From Youxingia wuxianensis (lineage in GTDB: Bacteria > Bacillota > Clostridia > Oscillospirales > Ruminococcaceae), in contig NZ_JACRTD010000003.1 in assembly GCF_014385085.1 (NCBI RefSeq), positions 248,001-312,000 of the forward strand: 64,000 bases of DNA, written 5' to 3'. Shown piece by piece: positions 42,423-52,090 of this stretch. The position numbers and the translations under genes are program-made. Below the pieces are notes generated by a model. The model searched no databases, had not been told where the DNA came from, and saw only the letters and a list, made by a program, of their open reading frames with translations. Each line of letters opens with the position of its first letter. Within the stretch, counting starts at the first letter, position 1.

Positions 42423-43151
42423 ATGAAAATATTTGTAGTAGGCTTGGGTCCGGGCAGTCTTGAAGATATGACTATACGAGCTTATCGCGCTTTGAAGCAA
42501 AGTGATGTAATTACCGGGTATACGGTTTATATTGATCTAATTAAGGAACGATTTGAGGAAAAGGAATTTGTTTCCACGCCTATGCGAAAGGAAGAGCAGC
42601 GCTGTATTCTGGCCATAGAAGAAGCTAAGAAGGGAAAGACAGTTTCATTGGTATGCAGCGGAGACGCTGGCGTCTATGGCATGGCGGGGCTTTTGTACCA
42701 GATAGCGCAGGATTATAAGGACATAGAAGTGGAAGTGGTGCCGGGAGTCACAGCCGCTTGCAGCGGCGCCGCAGTATTAGGAGCGCCCTTGGGACACGAT
42801 TTTGCTATCATCAGTTTAAGCGATTTGCTTACTCCATGGCCGCAGATTGAAAAGCGGCTGGCAGCGGCAGCGTCGGCAGATTTTGCTATTTGCCTTTACA
42901 ATCCGTCCAGCAAAAACCGAGCGGATTATTTACAAAAGGCATGTGATATTATACTGGACTTTCAGCCGCCGGAACTTATCTGCGGGGCGGCGCGGAATAT
43001 TGGCCGGGAAGGAGAAAGTTATCAAATAATGTCGCTGTCCCAGCTTCGGAATACAAAAGTCGATATGTATACCACTGTGTTTATAGGCAATTCCAATACG
43101 CTGCGGCTAAAAGACAGGATGATCACACCGAGAGGATATAAAAATGTTTAA
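42423..43151 (+). CDS. cbiH: Cobalt-factor III/precorrin-3B C17-methyltransferase
   Basis: CbiH methylates C17 and contracts the ring. The 242-residue protein starts FVVGLGPGSLEDMTIRAYRAL and has SGDAGVYGMAGLLYQ, VVPGVTAACSGAAVLGAPLGHDFA and LYNPSSKNRADYL, which match the CobJ/CbiH subgroup. It overlaps cbiJ by eight bases. Confidence 0.96.
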   Translation: MKIFVVGLGPGSLEDMTIRAYRALKQSDVITGYTVYIDLIKERFEEKEFVSTPMRKEEQRCILAIEEAKKGKTVSLVCSGDAGVYGMAGLLYQIAQDYKDIEVEVVPGVTAACSGAAVLGAPLGHDFAIISLSDLLTPWPQIEKRLAAAASADFAICLYNPSSKNRADYLQKACDIILDFQPPELICGAARNIGREGESYQIMSLSQLRNTKVDMYTTVFIGNSNTLRLKDRMITPRGYKNV

Positions 43152-43899
43152 GTTTTTAGTATTTGCCGGGACCAGTGAAGGCCGAAAAATAATTGAGTAT
43201 CTGCTTAGATGTAATGCATGCGTACATGCCTGTGTGGCAACCGAATATGGGAAGGAACTTTTGGACACACAGGAAAATTTGATTATCTATGCGAAACGTA
43301 TGGATTTTGATCAAATGGTGCAGTTGATACAATCACAGCGGTTTGATCTTGTAATTGATGCTACCCACCCTTATGCCAAAGAAGTCACAGAAAATAGTAA
43401 GGCTGCCTGTGAAAAATGCAAAGTACGGTATCTGCGTGTTTCCCGTCCTGTAAAAAAAATAGAGGGCTGTATTTTTGTCGAAACTATCCAGAAGGCGGCA
43501 GAATATCTTAGCGATACTCAAGGTCCAATTTTACTTACCACTGGAAGCAAGCAATTAAAAGCCTTTACCGTTATAAAAGATTTTTCTACTCGTATTTATC
43601 CGAGAATTTTACCAGTGCCGGAGAATATACAGTATGCTTTAGAGCTAGGATATCAGGGAAAAAATCTTATCTGTATGCAAGGACCCTTTTCCCAGGAAAT
43701 GAATTTGGCTATGCTGCGCCAGATCCACGCGGCGTATTTGGTAACGAAAGAATCCGGAGACGCAGGAGGTTTTTTGGAAAAAATAACCGCCGCCAAAACA
43801 GCCGGCGCGGTTCCCATTGTGGTGGGAAGACCTGCACCCCAGGAAGGTTATACGTATGAAGAAATATTGGAGCTTCTAAGAGCTGACTTTGCACTGTAG
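43144..43899 (+). CDS. cbiJ: Cobalt-precorrin-6A reductase
   Basis: CbiJ reduces the macrocycle of precorrin-6A using NAD(P)H. The 251-residue protein has FLVFAGTSEGRKIIEYLL at the start, VIDATHPYAKEVTENSKAAC, ILLTTGSKQLKAF and LVTKESGDAGGFLEKI. It overlaps cbiH. A 145-base gap with no seen feature precedes cbiET. Confidence 0.95.
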   Translation: MFKFLVFAGTSEGRKIIEYLLRCNACVHACVATEYGKELLDTQENLIIYAKRMDFDQMVQLIQSQRFDLVIDATHPYAKEVTENSKAACEKCKVRYLRVSRPVKKIEGCIFVETIQKAAEYLSDTQGPILLTTGSKQLKAFTVIKDFSTRIYPRILPVPENIQYALELGYQGKNLICMQGPFSQEMNLAMLRQIHAAYLVTKESGDAGGFLEKITAAKTAGAVPIVVGRPAPQEGYTYEEILELLRADFAL

Positions 43900-44044
43900 G
43901 AAGAAAAAGCGCCGCGTTTTCTGTTTGATAAGGCGTGCCCGAGAAAGGATATACAGGGAGAACTTAATATATTTTGCAAAAATGTTTAAAAGATCACATT
44001 CAGCAGAGGCATACCCTCGATGCTGATAGGATACAGGAGCTGTC

Positions 44045-45265
44045 ATGAAGATATATATCATTGGAATTGGGCTGGGAAATCCTAATTTTTTAACGAAGGA
44101 AGCCAAAAAAATAATAGATTTTTCTGACTGTCTGATTGGAGCAAAACGGATGTTGTCCGCTTTTGAAAGATTGGAAAAGGAGCGCTTTCCCTGTGTTCGG
44201 GCGGAAGAAATTGTACAGTTTCTCGCATCTCATACCAATTATTCCCAAGTATCCATACTAGTTTCCGGAGACACGGGATTTTATAGTATCGCTAAAAAGC
44301 TGACGGAACTGTTGGGGAAAGAAAAAGTATCCTGGATTAATGGGATTAGTTCTTTACAGTATTTTACAGGAAAGCTTTGTGTTTCATGGGAAGATGTAAA
44401 GGTTATTAGCTTGCATGGAAGGGAAATAAATTTTATAAATACAGTGACCTTTCATAAAAGAATATTCTTTTTAACCGGTGGGAAATATACGGTCCAGGAA
44501 ATCTGTCAAAGGCTTTGCGGCGCCGGTTTTGGCAATCTGCGGGCCGCCGCAGGTGAAAATTTGTCCTACCCTCAGGAAAGAATTGTGGCCGGGACGGTAC
44601 AACAGCTTTCAAAAGAATGTTTTTCTGATCTAGCGGTACTGCTTGTGGAAAATGACAATCCATCCGGCGCCAAACACCAGGTTCATGGTCTGGCGGACGA
44701 GATCTTTTTACGGGGACAGGTTCCCATGACCAAAAGTGAGATCAGGAGCGTTTGTATTTCCAAGCTTGGGATTTGCGAGGGAGATATTCTGTATGACATC
44801 GGCGCAGGGACCGGTTCTGTTTCAATAGAAATGGCATTGCAGACGTCAAATGGCCAGGTATACGCCGTGGAAAAAAATCCGGCGGCGATAGAGCTGATCC
44901 GGCAAAATAAAGAAAAATTTGGTGTGGAAAATCTTCAAATTGTTTCTGGAACCGCCCCGGATGCGATAGAGAATCTGCCAGCGCCGGACAAGGTATTTAT
45001 CGGAGGTTCGTCGGGAAACCTCCCAGAGATATTAGAGCTCCTTCTTAAAAAAAATCCTTTTGTCAAGGTGACGATAAACGCAATCACCTTAGAAACGCTT
45101 ACAGAAGCTCTCACTGCTTTTAAAAATCTGGGATTTTCTGCGCCGGATGTAGTGCAGATTACGGTTTCCCGTTCTAGGACGGCAGGGCATTATACTTTGA
45201 TGCGGGGAGAAAATCCGGTATATATCTTAACTGCGCAAAAAGGAGGGGCCTATGCCGAAATTTAA
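44045..45265 (+). CDS. cbiET: Precorrin-6Y methylase, CbiE-CbiT fusion
   Basis: The 406-residue protein joins CbiE (residues 1 to about 200; IYIIGIGLGNPNFLTKEAKK, VSGDTGFYSIAKKL) with CbiT (about 205-406; the SAM-binding DIGAGTGSVSIEMA and VFIGGSSGNLPEILELL). Together they methylate C5 and C15 and decarboxylate the C12 acetate, as CobL does. The linker includes FLRGQVPMTKSEIR. The stop overlaps cbiA by 14 bases. GATACAGGAG precedes the start. Confidence 0.96.
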   Translation: MKIYIIGIGLGNPNFLTKEAKKIIDFSDCLIGAKRMLSAFERLEKERFPCVRAEEIVQFLASHTNYSQVSILVSGDTGFYSIAKKLTELLGKEKVSWINGISSLQYFTGKLCVSWEDVKVISLHGREINFINTVTFHKRIFFLTGGKYTVQEICQRLCGAGFGNLRAAAGENLSYPQERIVAGTVQQLSKECFSDLAVLLVENDNPSGAKHQVHGLADEIFLRGQVPMTKSEIRSVCISKLGICEGDILYDIGAGTGSVSIEMALQTSNGQVYAVEKNPAAIELIRQNKEKFGVENLQIVSGTAPDAIENLPAPDKVFIGGSSGNLPEILELLLKKNPFVKVTINAITLETLTEALTAFKNLGFSAPDVVQITVSRSRTAGHYTLMRGENPVYILTAQKGGAYAEI

Positions 45266-46652
45266 CCTGCCTAGAATTATGCTGGCCGCTCCTGCCAGTG
45301 GATGCGGGAAAACTACCGTCACCTGCGCTTTGCTCCAGTGGATGATTCGCCGCGGTATGTCCGTAAGCGCTTTTAAATGCGGCCCGGATTATATTGATCC
45401 TATGTTTCATTCTCAGATTATTGGCGCCCAGTGCCGAAATTTGGATTTATTTTTTACTGGGGAGGACACCGTTCGCTATCTGTTCCAGCGCAACTGCGCC
45501 GGCAATGAGATTGCGGTAATCGAGGGGGTCATGGGATATTATGACGGAATCGGCGTTTCTACCCAAGCCAGCTCTTACGCTCTGGCAAAGGCGCTGCAAA
45601 CACCGGTGATATTGGTGATAAATGCCAGGGGAATGGCGCTTTCTGCGGCGGCGCAGATCAAGGGATATGTAGAATTTCGCGGGGACAGCCAGATAAAAGG
45701 GGTTATTATCAATAATATTTCTCAGACTGTTTTTTCTGAGCTGAAAGAGCAGATTACAAAGGAAACTGGAATAGAGGTTTTGGGATATGTTCCTAAAATG
45801 GCGGATTGCGCTTTGCAAAGCCGGCATCTGGGTCTGGTCACAGCCCAGGAGGTAAAGGATTTAAAAGAAAAACTGGATTGTCTGGCAGATCAGCTGGAAA
45901 AAACAGTGGATATTCCCCGCCTGTTAGAAATTGCTCGTACAGCTCAAGAGATTTCTTATTCGGAGCCGTTTGCGCCGCAAACGATAGAAGAGCCGCCGGT
46001 GAATATTGGTGTAGCCAAGGATAGAGCGTTTTGTTTTTATTATGAGGATAACCTACAGCTTTTACGGGATTTGGGGGCTCGGATAATCACATTCAGTCCG
46101 TTGGAAGACCCTAAAATTCCACAGGATTTGGACGGCCTTTTGTTGGGAGGAGGCTATCCGGAGTTATATGCTTGCCAGCTTTCGGAGAACCAAGGGATGT
46201 TGTCCTCTATAAAATCGGCGATAGAAAGCGGCATGCCAACAATCGCGGAATGCGGCGGGTTTATGTATTTGCATCGCTGCCTGCAGACCAGCGATGGGGC
46301 CGTATATCCCATGGCGGATGTAATCAAGGAAAACAGCTATCCAAAGGAAAAATTGGGACGATTTGGTTATATTACCCTTACGGCACAAAAGGACAACCTT
46401 TTGTGCAACAAAGGAGAGCAGCTCGCCGCTCATGAATTTCACTATTGGGACAGTACAGACCCGGGTCACAGCTTTACGGCACAAAAGCCGCAAAGAGAGA
46501 TCTGTTGGGATTGTGCCTATACCACCGATTATTTTTATGGAGGATACCCTCATTTGTATTTTTACTCCAATCCGGATACGGCCCGTTGTTTTCTAAAAAA
46601 GGCGCGGGAATACCAGCTTAAAAACAGAGAGATGAGGAAACAGAATGGTTAG
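45252..46652 (+). CDS. cbiA: Cobyrinate a,c-diamide synthase
   Basis: CbiA amidates the a and c side chains with ATP and glutamine. The 466-residue protein has a P-loop-like APASGCGKTTVTCAL near residue 14, FKCGPDYIDPMFH, and a class I glutaminase domain with LLLGGGYPELYA and the Cys in AECGGFMYLH. A C-terminal FYGGYPHLYFYSNP contains the paired His region. It overlaps cbiET and cobT. Confidence 0.97.
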   Translation: MPKFNLPRIMLAAPASGCGKTTVTCALLQWMIRRGMSVSAFKCGPDYIDPMFHSQIIGAQCRNLDLFFTGEDTVRYLFQRNCAGNEIAVIEGVMGYYDGIGVSTQASSYALAKALQTPVILVINARGMALSAAAQIKGYVEFRGDSQIKGVIINNISQTVFSELKEQITKETGIEVLGYVPKMADCALQSRHLGLVTAQEVKDLKEKLDCLADQLEKTVDIPRLLEIARTAQEISYSEPFAPQTIEEPPVNIGVAKDRAFCFYYEDNLQLLRDLGARIITFSPLEDPKIPQDLDGLLLGGGYPELYACQLSENQGMLSSIKSAIESGMPTIAECGGFMYLHRCLQTSDGAVYPMADVIKENSYPKEKLGRFGYITLTAQKDNLLCNKGEQLAAHEFHYWDSTDPGHSFTAQKPQREICWDCAYTTDYFYGGYPHLYFYSNPDTARCFLKKAREYQLKNREMRKQNG

Positions 46653-47706
46653 TTTGCAGCAGGTGATAAACGGCATAAAGCCTTTGGATGAAAAAGCGAT
46701 GGGGCTGGCACAGCGGCGGTGGAATACCATCGCCAAGCCACTAGGAAGTCTGGGCCTTTTGGAAGAGACAATCATCCAAATCGCGGGGATGACAAATGAT
46801 CATCAAGTATGCCTGGATAAGCGATGCGTAGTGGTCATGTGCGCAGATAATGGAGTAGTAGAAGAAGGAGTTACTCAAACCTCCAGCGAAGTTACCGCTG
46901 TTGTAACCGAAAACTTTACCAAAGGGGAAACCAGTGTTAATAATATGGCCAATATAGCTCATGCAAAGGTAATACCTGTGGATATCGGGGTAGCCAGAGA
47001 CGTGGGGGGAGAAGGCCTTATCCATCAAAAGATTGCTTACGGCACTAAAAATATGACCAAAGGTCCTGCGATGACCCGGGAAGAGGCGATAAAAGCGGTT
47101 GAAGCGGGTATTCATATTGCGGTTAGACTGAAAGAGGAAGGATATCGCATTATCGCTACCGGTGAGATGGGAATTGGAAATACTACCACAAGCAGTGCGA
47201 TTACCTCTGTTTTTTTACATAAGTCTCCGGAAGAAGTAACCGGACGGGGAGCGGGTCTTTCCAGTGAAGGGCTCAAACGTAAAATAAATGTTATTTCCAA
47301 GGCGATTGAGATAAATAATCCAAACCCAAACGATCCTCTTGACGTACTAAGCAAAGTGGGAGGATTGGATATTGCAGGACTGACAGGCGTGTTCTTAGGC
47401 GGCGCGTTCTGTGAGCTGCCGGTGGTAATTGACGGTTTTATTTCCGCGGCGGCCGCTCTTTGCGCAGTGCGGATTTGTCCGCAGGTCAAGGGATATCTGC
47501 TGCCGTCCCATGTATCCAACGAGCCGGCAGGAACGCTTTTGATGTCCGCTTTGAAGCTGGAGCCGTTTCTCCATGCAAAAATGTGCTTGGGAGAAGGAAG
47601 CGGGGCCGTAGCTATTTTTCCAATTCTCGATATGGCCTGCGCCGTATACAATAATATGAGTACTTTCAGCGATATCCAAATTGAGGAGTACCAGCCGTTG
47701 GAATAA
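46645..47706 (+). CDS. cobT: Nicotinate-nucleotide-dimethylbenzimidazole phosphoribosyltransferase
   Basis: CobT activates the lower ligand base to its alpha-ribotide. The 353-residue protein has RWNTIAKPLGSLGLLEE, VVMCADNGVVEEGVTQTSSEVT and GEMGIGNTTTSSAITSVF; the Glu in GEGSGAVAIFPI near residue 317 matches the catalytic base of the family. It overlaps cbiA by eight bases. Genes for making dimethylbenzimidazole are not seen here. Confidence 0.96.
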   Translation: MVSLQQVINGIKPLDEKAMGLAQRRWNTIAKPLGSLGLLEETIIQIAGMTNDHQVCLDKRCVVVMCADNGVVEEGVTQTSSEVTAVVTENFTKGETSVNNMANIAHAKVIPVDIGVARDVGGEGLIHQKIAYGTKNMTKGPAMTREEAIKAVEAGIHIAVRLKEEGYRIIATGEMGIGNTTTSSAITSVFLHKSPEEVTGRGAGLSSEGLKRKINVISKAIEINNPNPNDPLDVLSKVGGLDIAGLTGVFLGGAFCELPVVIDGFISAAAALCAVRICPQVKGYLLPSHVSNEPAGTLLMSALKLEPFLHAKMCLGEGSGAVAIFPILDMACAVYNNMSTFSDIQIEEYQPLE

Positions 47707-47718
47707 GAGGTGAATAGT

Positions 47719-48240
47719 ATGCTTTGGCTTATTATAGGGGCCAGTGCCAGTGGAAAAAGTGAATATGCGGAAAATCTGGCGGTTTCTATAGGAAGAAAAA
47801 AGCGTATTTATATCGCTACAATGCGTCCGGCGGATGACGAGTGTCTGCGCCGGATTGCCCGTCATCAAAAGATGCGGGCAGAGAAAGGCTTTTCCACTAT
47901 CGAGTGTTACTGTGATCTGAAAAAACTGAAAATACCGCCGCAAAGCACAGTATTGTTGGAATGTCTTTCCAACCTTGTGGCCAATGAATTATATATTGGA
48001 GCCGGCAAGAACACAGAATCTGCGGTAATCGAAGGAATTCGGTCGCTTAAAAAGCAGGCGGAGAACCTGATTATTGTATCCAACGAAGTGTTTTGTGACG
48101 GGGAAAAATATGATCCACAGACCCAGGAATATATTGCTGTTTTAGGTCGGCTTAACCAGGAGATTGCCAAAATAGCGGATACAGTAATTGAAATAGTTTA
48201 CAGTATACCGATTTTTCATAAAGGGGAGGAACGGAAATGA
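47719..48240 (+). CDS. cobU: Adenosylcobinamide kinase/phosphate guanylyltransferase
   Basis: CobU phosphorylates adenosylcobinamide and adds GMP. The 173-residue protein has the P-loop GASASGKSEYAE, RIARHQKMRAEKGF with the guanylated-His region, LLECLSNLVANE and the terminal FCDGEKYDPQTQEYIAVLGRLNQ (ends of a typical CobU). ATG 47719 follows AAGAGGTG by six bases; an in-frame GTG at 47710 is less likely. It overlaps cobS by four bases. Confidence 0.95.
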   Translation: MLWLIIGASASGKSEYAENLAVSIGRKKRIYIATMRPADDECLRRIARHQKMRAEKGFSTIECYCDLKKLKIPPQSTVLLECLSNLVANELYIGAGKNTESAVIEGIRSLKKQAENLIIVSNEVFCDGEKYDPQTQEYIAVLGRLNQEIAKIADTVIEIVYSIPIFHKGEERK

Positions 48241-49010
48241 AACAGTTAGCAAGTGCTTTTGCAATTGCATTTTCCATGTATTCTGTGCTTCCCATGCCGC
48301 AGGTAGATTGGAAAAGGGAAAATATGAAATATGCGATGTGTTTTTTTCCTTGGATTGGCCTTGTAATCGGCGGGGCGGTTTATGGCTGGTTGTATTTTGC
48401 TGGTATATGTATGCTTCAGGAGTCGTTGGTATCTGCTGTAGCGGCGGCGCTGCCGGTTCTGTTATCAGGAGGTATTCACCTAGATGGTTTTTGTGATACA
48501 ATAGATGCGTTGGCCTCTCATCAAACCAAAGAGAGAAAACTGGAAATTTTAAAAGACCCTCATATTGGGTCATTTGCTGTTATAGGCTGCTGCCTTTATT
48601 TTTTGCTTTCTTTCGCTTTATGGAGTCAGATGGCGAAAAATCCGAAAAGCGTTGGGATTATTTTAATCGGTTATATTCTCTCCCGATCTTTAAGCGGTCT
48701 TTCAGTGGTTTCTTTTTCCTGTGCGAAGAACAGCGGGCTGGCCTGCGCTTTTTCTGACAGCGCCGCAAAAATGAAAGTAAAGACCGTTATGATTGTTTAT
48801 CTGGTTTTATGCTTGGCTGCGATGGCGTTCATTTCGCCTTTTTTAGGGATAGGGACATTTTTTATCAGCATACTGGTGTATGTAGGATATCAAAAAATGT
48901 GCTATAAACAGTTTGGCGGGCTTACCGGAGACTTGGCGGGATATTTTTTGATAGTATGTGAATTTTGTATCTTGCTTTATGTTTGCGCTGCAGGAGGAGT
49001 TATACAATGA
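48237..49010 (+). CDS. cobS: Adenosylcobinamide-GDP ribazoletransferase
   Basis: CobS joins adenosyl-GDP-cobinamide to alpha-ribazole phosphate at the membrane, the last assembly step. The 257-residue protein has about six membrane helices. The conserved GGIHLDGFCDTIDALASH with its acidic metal-binding residues is near residue 80, followed by ILKDPHIGSFAVIG. FGGLTGDLAGY near the end is also typical. It is coupled on both sides by ATGA overlaps. Confidence 0.96.
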   Translation: MKQLASAFAIAFSMYSVLPMPQVDWKRENMKYAMCFFPWIGLVIGGAVYGWLYFAGICMLQESLVSAVAAALPVLLSGGIHLDGFCDTIDALASHQTKERKLEILKDPHIGSFAVIGCCLYFLLSFALWSQMAKNPKSVGIILIGYILSRSLSGLSVVSFSCAKNSGLACAFSDSAAKMKVKTVMIVYLVLCLAAMAFISPFLGIGTFFISILVYVGYQKMCYKQFGGLTGDLAGYFLIVCEFCILLYVCAAGGVIQ

Positions 49011-49390
49011 GGATGGTTATTGGAGGAAAAGCGCAGGGGAAATTGGCATATGTGCTTTCGCACGAAAATCTTCTTCAAGATGAGATCATTGATGGAAGAA
49101 CCTGCCCATTACAGGCTCCTTTCAGAGGAAAAGCGCTGTATGCGCTGCATGAACTGGTCCGGCGGGTGTTGAAGGATGGAAACGATCCAAGAGAAGTTGT
49201 GGTTTCTATTTTAAGAGAAAATGCAGAATTGATTATTATTACGGATGAAATTGGAGGAGGAATTGTCCCTATGGAGCCCTTCGAGCGGCAGTGGCGGGAA
49301 GAATATGGAAAAATATGCTGTATGCTGGCGAAAAAGGCGCAAAAGGTAGAACGGGTTTATTGCGGCATCCCTATGGTGATAAAGGAGTGA
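49007..49390 (+). CDS. Short CobU-like protein with altered P-loop
   Basis: The 127-residue protein begins MRMVIGGKAQGKLAYV, in the place of the CobU P-loop but with GKL in place of GKS/T. It has LIIITDEIGGGIVPMEPFERQWREEYGK and AKKAQKVERVYCGIPMVIK, which resemble the end of CobU (sNEVG.GivP, FRD..G..NQ...a..v..v..Gip). The middle guanylyltransferase part is shorter. It may be a cobinamide kinase-like relic or a separate clostridial type. ATG 49007 overlaps the cobS stop. Confidence 0.75.
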   Translation: MRMVIGGKAQGKLAYVLSHENLLQDEIIDGRTCPLQAPFRGKALYALHELVRRVLKDGNDPREVVVSILRENAELIIITDEIGGGIVPMEPFERQWREEYGKICCMLAKKAQKVERVYCGIPMVIKE

Positions 49391-49396
49391 ATAAGC

Positions 49397-50023
49397 ATGA
49401 AAGTAATTTTTTTGCGCCATGGTAAAACGGCGGGAAATATTCAGAAGCTATATAATGGAAGTACAGACGATCCCTTGTGTGACGAAGGAATAAAAGAAAT
49501 TGCCGGCTACATAGACGAAAGCTGGTATCCCAAAGTAGACTTTGCATATATCAGTCCTCTGCTGCGCTGCCGGCAGACCAAAGGGATGATTTATCCAGGG
49601 GTGCCGGATAAAATAGTCTCTGATTTAAGGGAATGTAATTTTGGCAGGCTGGAGGGAAAAAATCACCAGCTGTTAAAAGAGGTTTTATGGTATCAGCAGT
49701 GGCTGGAAAGTCAAAAGGAAGTTATCTCCTATCCCGGCGGGGAAAAGGTTCAATATTTTAAAGTCCGTTGTCAGGATGCCTTTTCCTATTGCCTAAAAGA
49801 CGCTTTTTCGAAAGGATACGAGAGTATCGCGGTTGTGGCTCATGGGGGGACCATTATGGCGGTAATGGAAGCGTACGCTTACCCACAACGGAAATTCCAC
49901 GAATGGGTAGTGGGAAACGCCTGTGGTTACCAGCTTGTGTTGGAACAAAAGGATTGGGAGAGACAGCGGCGTTTTATGGATTTAAAGTTAATTGGGCATG
50001 AAATAGAAAGATACGCCAGATAA
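49397..50023 (+). CDS. cobC: Histidine phosphatase, probable alpha-ribazole phosphatase
   Basis: The 208-residue protein has the phosphatase signature LRHGKTAGNIQKLYNG at residue 6, then YISPLLRCRQTKGMI, the acidic ECNFGRLEGK and a second His in VAVVAHGGTIMAV. CobC removes the 5'-phosphate of alpha-ribazole or adenosylcobalamin phosphate. The position in the cobalamin operon supports this role; sequence alone would also allow other phosphatases. AAGGAGTGA precedes the start. Confidence 0.88.
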   Translation: MKVIFLRHGKTAGNIQKLYNGSTDDPLCDEGIKEIAGYIDESWYPKVDFAYISPLLRCRQTKGMIYPGVPDKIVSDLRECNFGRLEGKNHQLLKEVLWYQQWLESQKEVISYPGGEKVQYFKVRCQDAFSYCLKDAFSKGYESIAVVAHGGTIMAVMEAYAYPQRKFHEWVVGNACGYQLVLEQKDWERQRRFMDLKLIGHEIERYAR

Positions 50024-50044
50024 AAAAGTAGGTGGAGTGACGCG

Positions 50045-51016
50045 GTGTTTTATTCAATTTCGGTGATCGCACTGGGATTCTTTTTGGATCTCATCCTGGG
50101 AGACCCTCTTTGGCTGCCCCATCCAGTGAGGCTGATAGGAAAGCTTATTTCTTGGCTGGAGAAGCCGTTGCGGGCTGTTTTTCCGAAATCTAAAAAGGGA
50201 GCGTATACGGCAGGAGTGGTTCTCACGCTTCTAGTTGTGACCTTATCTACAGCGGCGCCGGCGGGGATATTATGGTTAGCGTCCCAAATTAACCGGCAGT
50301 TGGTTTTTTTGCTGGAAGTAATTATGTGTTATCAGGTTCTGGCAATGAAATCTTTGCGAAGCGAAAGTATGAAAGTTTATGAGCGTCTGGCGCAAAATGA
50401 TTTGGACGGCGCTAGAAAAGCGGTATCTATGATTGTCGGCCGGGATACAGAAAATCTTACCGCTCAGCAGGTAGCGAAGGCGGCGGTAGAAACTGTAGCG
50501 GAAAACACCAGCGACGGTGTAATCGCCCCGCTTTTATTTATTGTGATTGGCGGAGCGCCTTTGGGGTTTTGTTATAAGGCGGTCAATACCTTGGATTCTA
50601 TGATCGGTTATAAAAATGACCGATATTTATATTTTGGAAGATTTGCCGCTCGGCTGGATGATGTGGTAAATTTTCTTCCGGCCAGGCTTTCGGCAGTATT
50701 TATGATCGCAGCGTCCGCCCTGGTAGGGCTGGATTTTAAAAATGCCGCTTTTATTTGGAAACGGGACCGTTTTTGTCATAAAAGCCCCAACAGCGCCCAG
50801 ACAGAGTCGGCGTGTGCCGGAGCGCTGCATATTCAGTTGGCGGGAGATGCTTTTTACTTCGGTGAACTTTATGAAAAACCTACTATTGGGGATGATCTGC
50901 GCCCAATTGAGCTGGAGGATATCCCCCGGGCGAATCGACTGATGTATATGACTGGATTTTTATGTCTAGCGGTATTTTTGCTGACAAAACTGGCGGTATT
51001 ATTTGTATTGCATTAA
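50045..51016 (+). CDS. cbiB: Adenosylcobinamide-phosphate synthase
   Basis: CbiB joins aminopropanol phosphate to adenosylcobyric acid in the membrane. The 323-residue protein has GFFLDLILGDPLWLPHPVRLIGKLI, SMIVGRDTENLTAQQVAKAAVETVAENTSDGVIAPLLF and KAVNTLDSMIGYKNDRY, all typical. About five membrane helices are seen. The start is GTG 50045 behind AGGTGGAG. It precedes cobD, whose product supplies its substrate. Confidence 0.95.
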   Translation: MFYSISVIALGFFLDLILGDPLWLPHPVRLIGKLISWLEKPLRAVFPKSKKGAYTAGVVLTLLVVTLSTAAPAGILWLASQINRQLVFLLEVIMCYQVLAMKSLRSESMKVYERLAQNDLDGARKAVSMIVGRDTENLTAQQVAKAAVETVAENTSDGVIAPLLFIVIGGAPLGFCYKAVNTLDSMIGYKNDRYLYFGRFAARLDDVVNFLPARLSAVFMIAASALVGLDFKNAAFIWKRDRFCHKSPNSAQTESACAGALHIQLAGDAFYFGELYEKPTIGDDLRPIELEDIPRANRLMYMTGFLCLAVFLLTKLAVLFVLH

Positions 51017-51031
51017 TTAGGAGGGATATTT

Positions 51032-52084
51032 ATGTCCGAGTTTATTCATGGGGGAGATATTTATTCCTTGCAGGAAGAGGTATTGGATTTTTCCGCCAAT
51101 ATCAATCCTTTTGGTCTTCCCAAGAAGGCAAAAGAAGCCTTAGAAAAATCAATGGACACATGGTGCGCCTATCCAGATCCCTTCTGCCGCAGGCTAACGC
51201 AAAAGCTGAGTGAAAAGATTGGAGTACAGCAGGAAAGAATACTTTTTTCAAATGGAGCGGCAGATATTCTTTACCGTTTGGTGTATGCTTTAAAACCGAA
51301 GAACGCTCTGCTGCTGGCGCCGGCGTTTGGAGAATACGAGCTGGCGCTGAAAACAGTGGGCTGTAATATTTCTTACCACGCGGTTTATGAAAAGGACCTC
51401 TTTGTTTTAAAAGAGGATATTTTAAAAAAGATCACCCCGAACCTTGATATTCTTTTTTTGTGCAACCCCAATAATCCTACAGGTCAGCCTATACAGAAAC
51501 AGCTTATGGAGCGTATTATAAAACGGTGCGCCGAGAAGCAGGTACTGCTGGCGGTGGATGAGTGCTTTGTTGATTTTTTAGAAAATCCGCAGGAATATTC
51601 TGTGCTTAGTCAAATAGAGAAGCATCCCAATTTAGTAATACTGAATGCGTTTACTAAACTATATGGATTGGCGGGGCTTCGGCTTGGTTATGGGATATTT
51701 GGGGATACAGAGCTTCTGAAAAAAACAGCGGCCTGCGCTCAGCCATGGGGGGTCAGCGCTCCGGCGCAGGCGGCCGGATTGGCAGCTTTAGAAGACCAAG
51801 AATATCTGCAAAAAACAAAAAAGTGGCTGCCGGACCAGCGGGAGTATTTGGCTTCTTCTTTACGGCGTTTGGGATTTACCATATATGGTTCCCAGGCAAA
51901 CTATATATTTTTTAAAGCTAATAATTATCGTGAATTAAAAGAAAAGCTCCTGGAAAAAAGGATATTGATCCGAGCTTGTGAAAACTTCCGGGGTTTGGAT
52001 AATCGATTTTACCGAGCAGCAGTGCGGCTGCCTGCGGAAAACAAAAAATTGATTGAGGCGATAAGCGAAATATTAAAGGATTGA
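51032..52084 (+). CDS. cobD: Threonine-phosphate decarboxylase
   Basis: CobD is a PLP enzyme related to histidinol-phosphate aminotransferase that makes (R)-1-amino-2-propanol phosphate. The 350-residue protein has HGGDIYSLQEEVLDFSANINPFG, a start typical of CobD, plus FLCNPNNPTG, VDECFVDF and the PLP Lys in NAFTKLYGLAGLRLGY. No extra C-terminal zinc domain is present. TTAGGAGGG precedes the start. Its place next to cbiB supports the role over HisC. Confidence 0.92.
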   Translation: MSEFIHGGDIYSLQEEVLDFSANINPFGLPKKAKEALEKSMDTWCAYPDPFCRRLTQKLSEKIGVQQERILFSNGAADILYRLVYALKPKNALLLAPAFGEYELALKTVGCNISYHAVYEKDLFVLKEDILKKITPNLDILFLCNPNNPTGQPIQKQLMERIIKRCAEKQVLLAVDECFVDFLENPQEYSVLSQIEKHPNLVILNAFTKLYGLAGLRLGYGIFGDTELLKKTAACAQPWGVSAPAQAAGLAALEDQEYLQKTKKWLPDQREYLASSLRRLGFTIYGSQANYIFFKANNYRELKEKLLEKRILIRACENFRGLDNRFYRAAVRLPAENKKLIEAISEILKD

Positions 52085-52090
52085 GAACGT

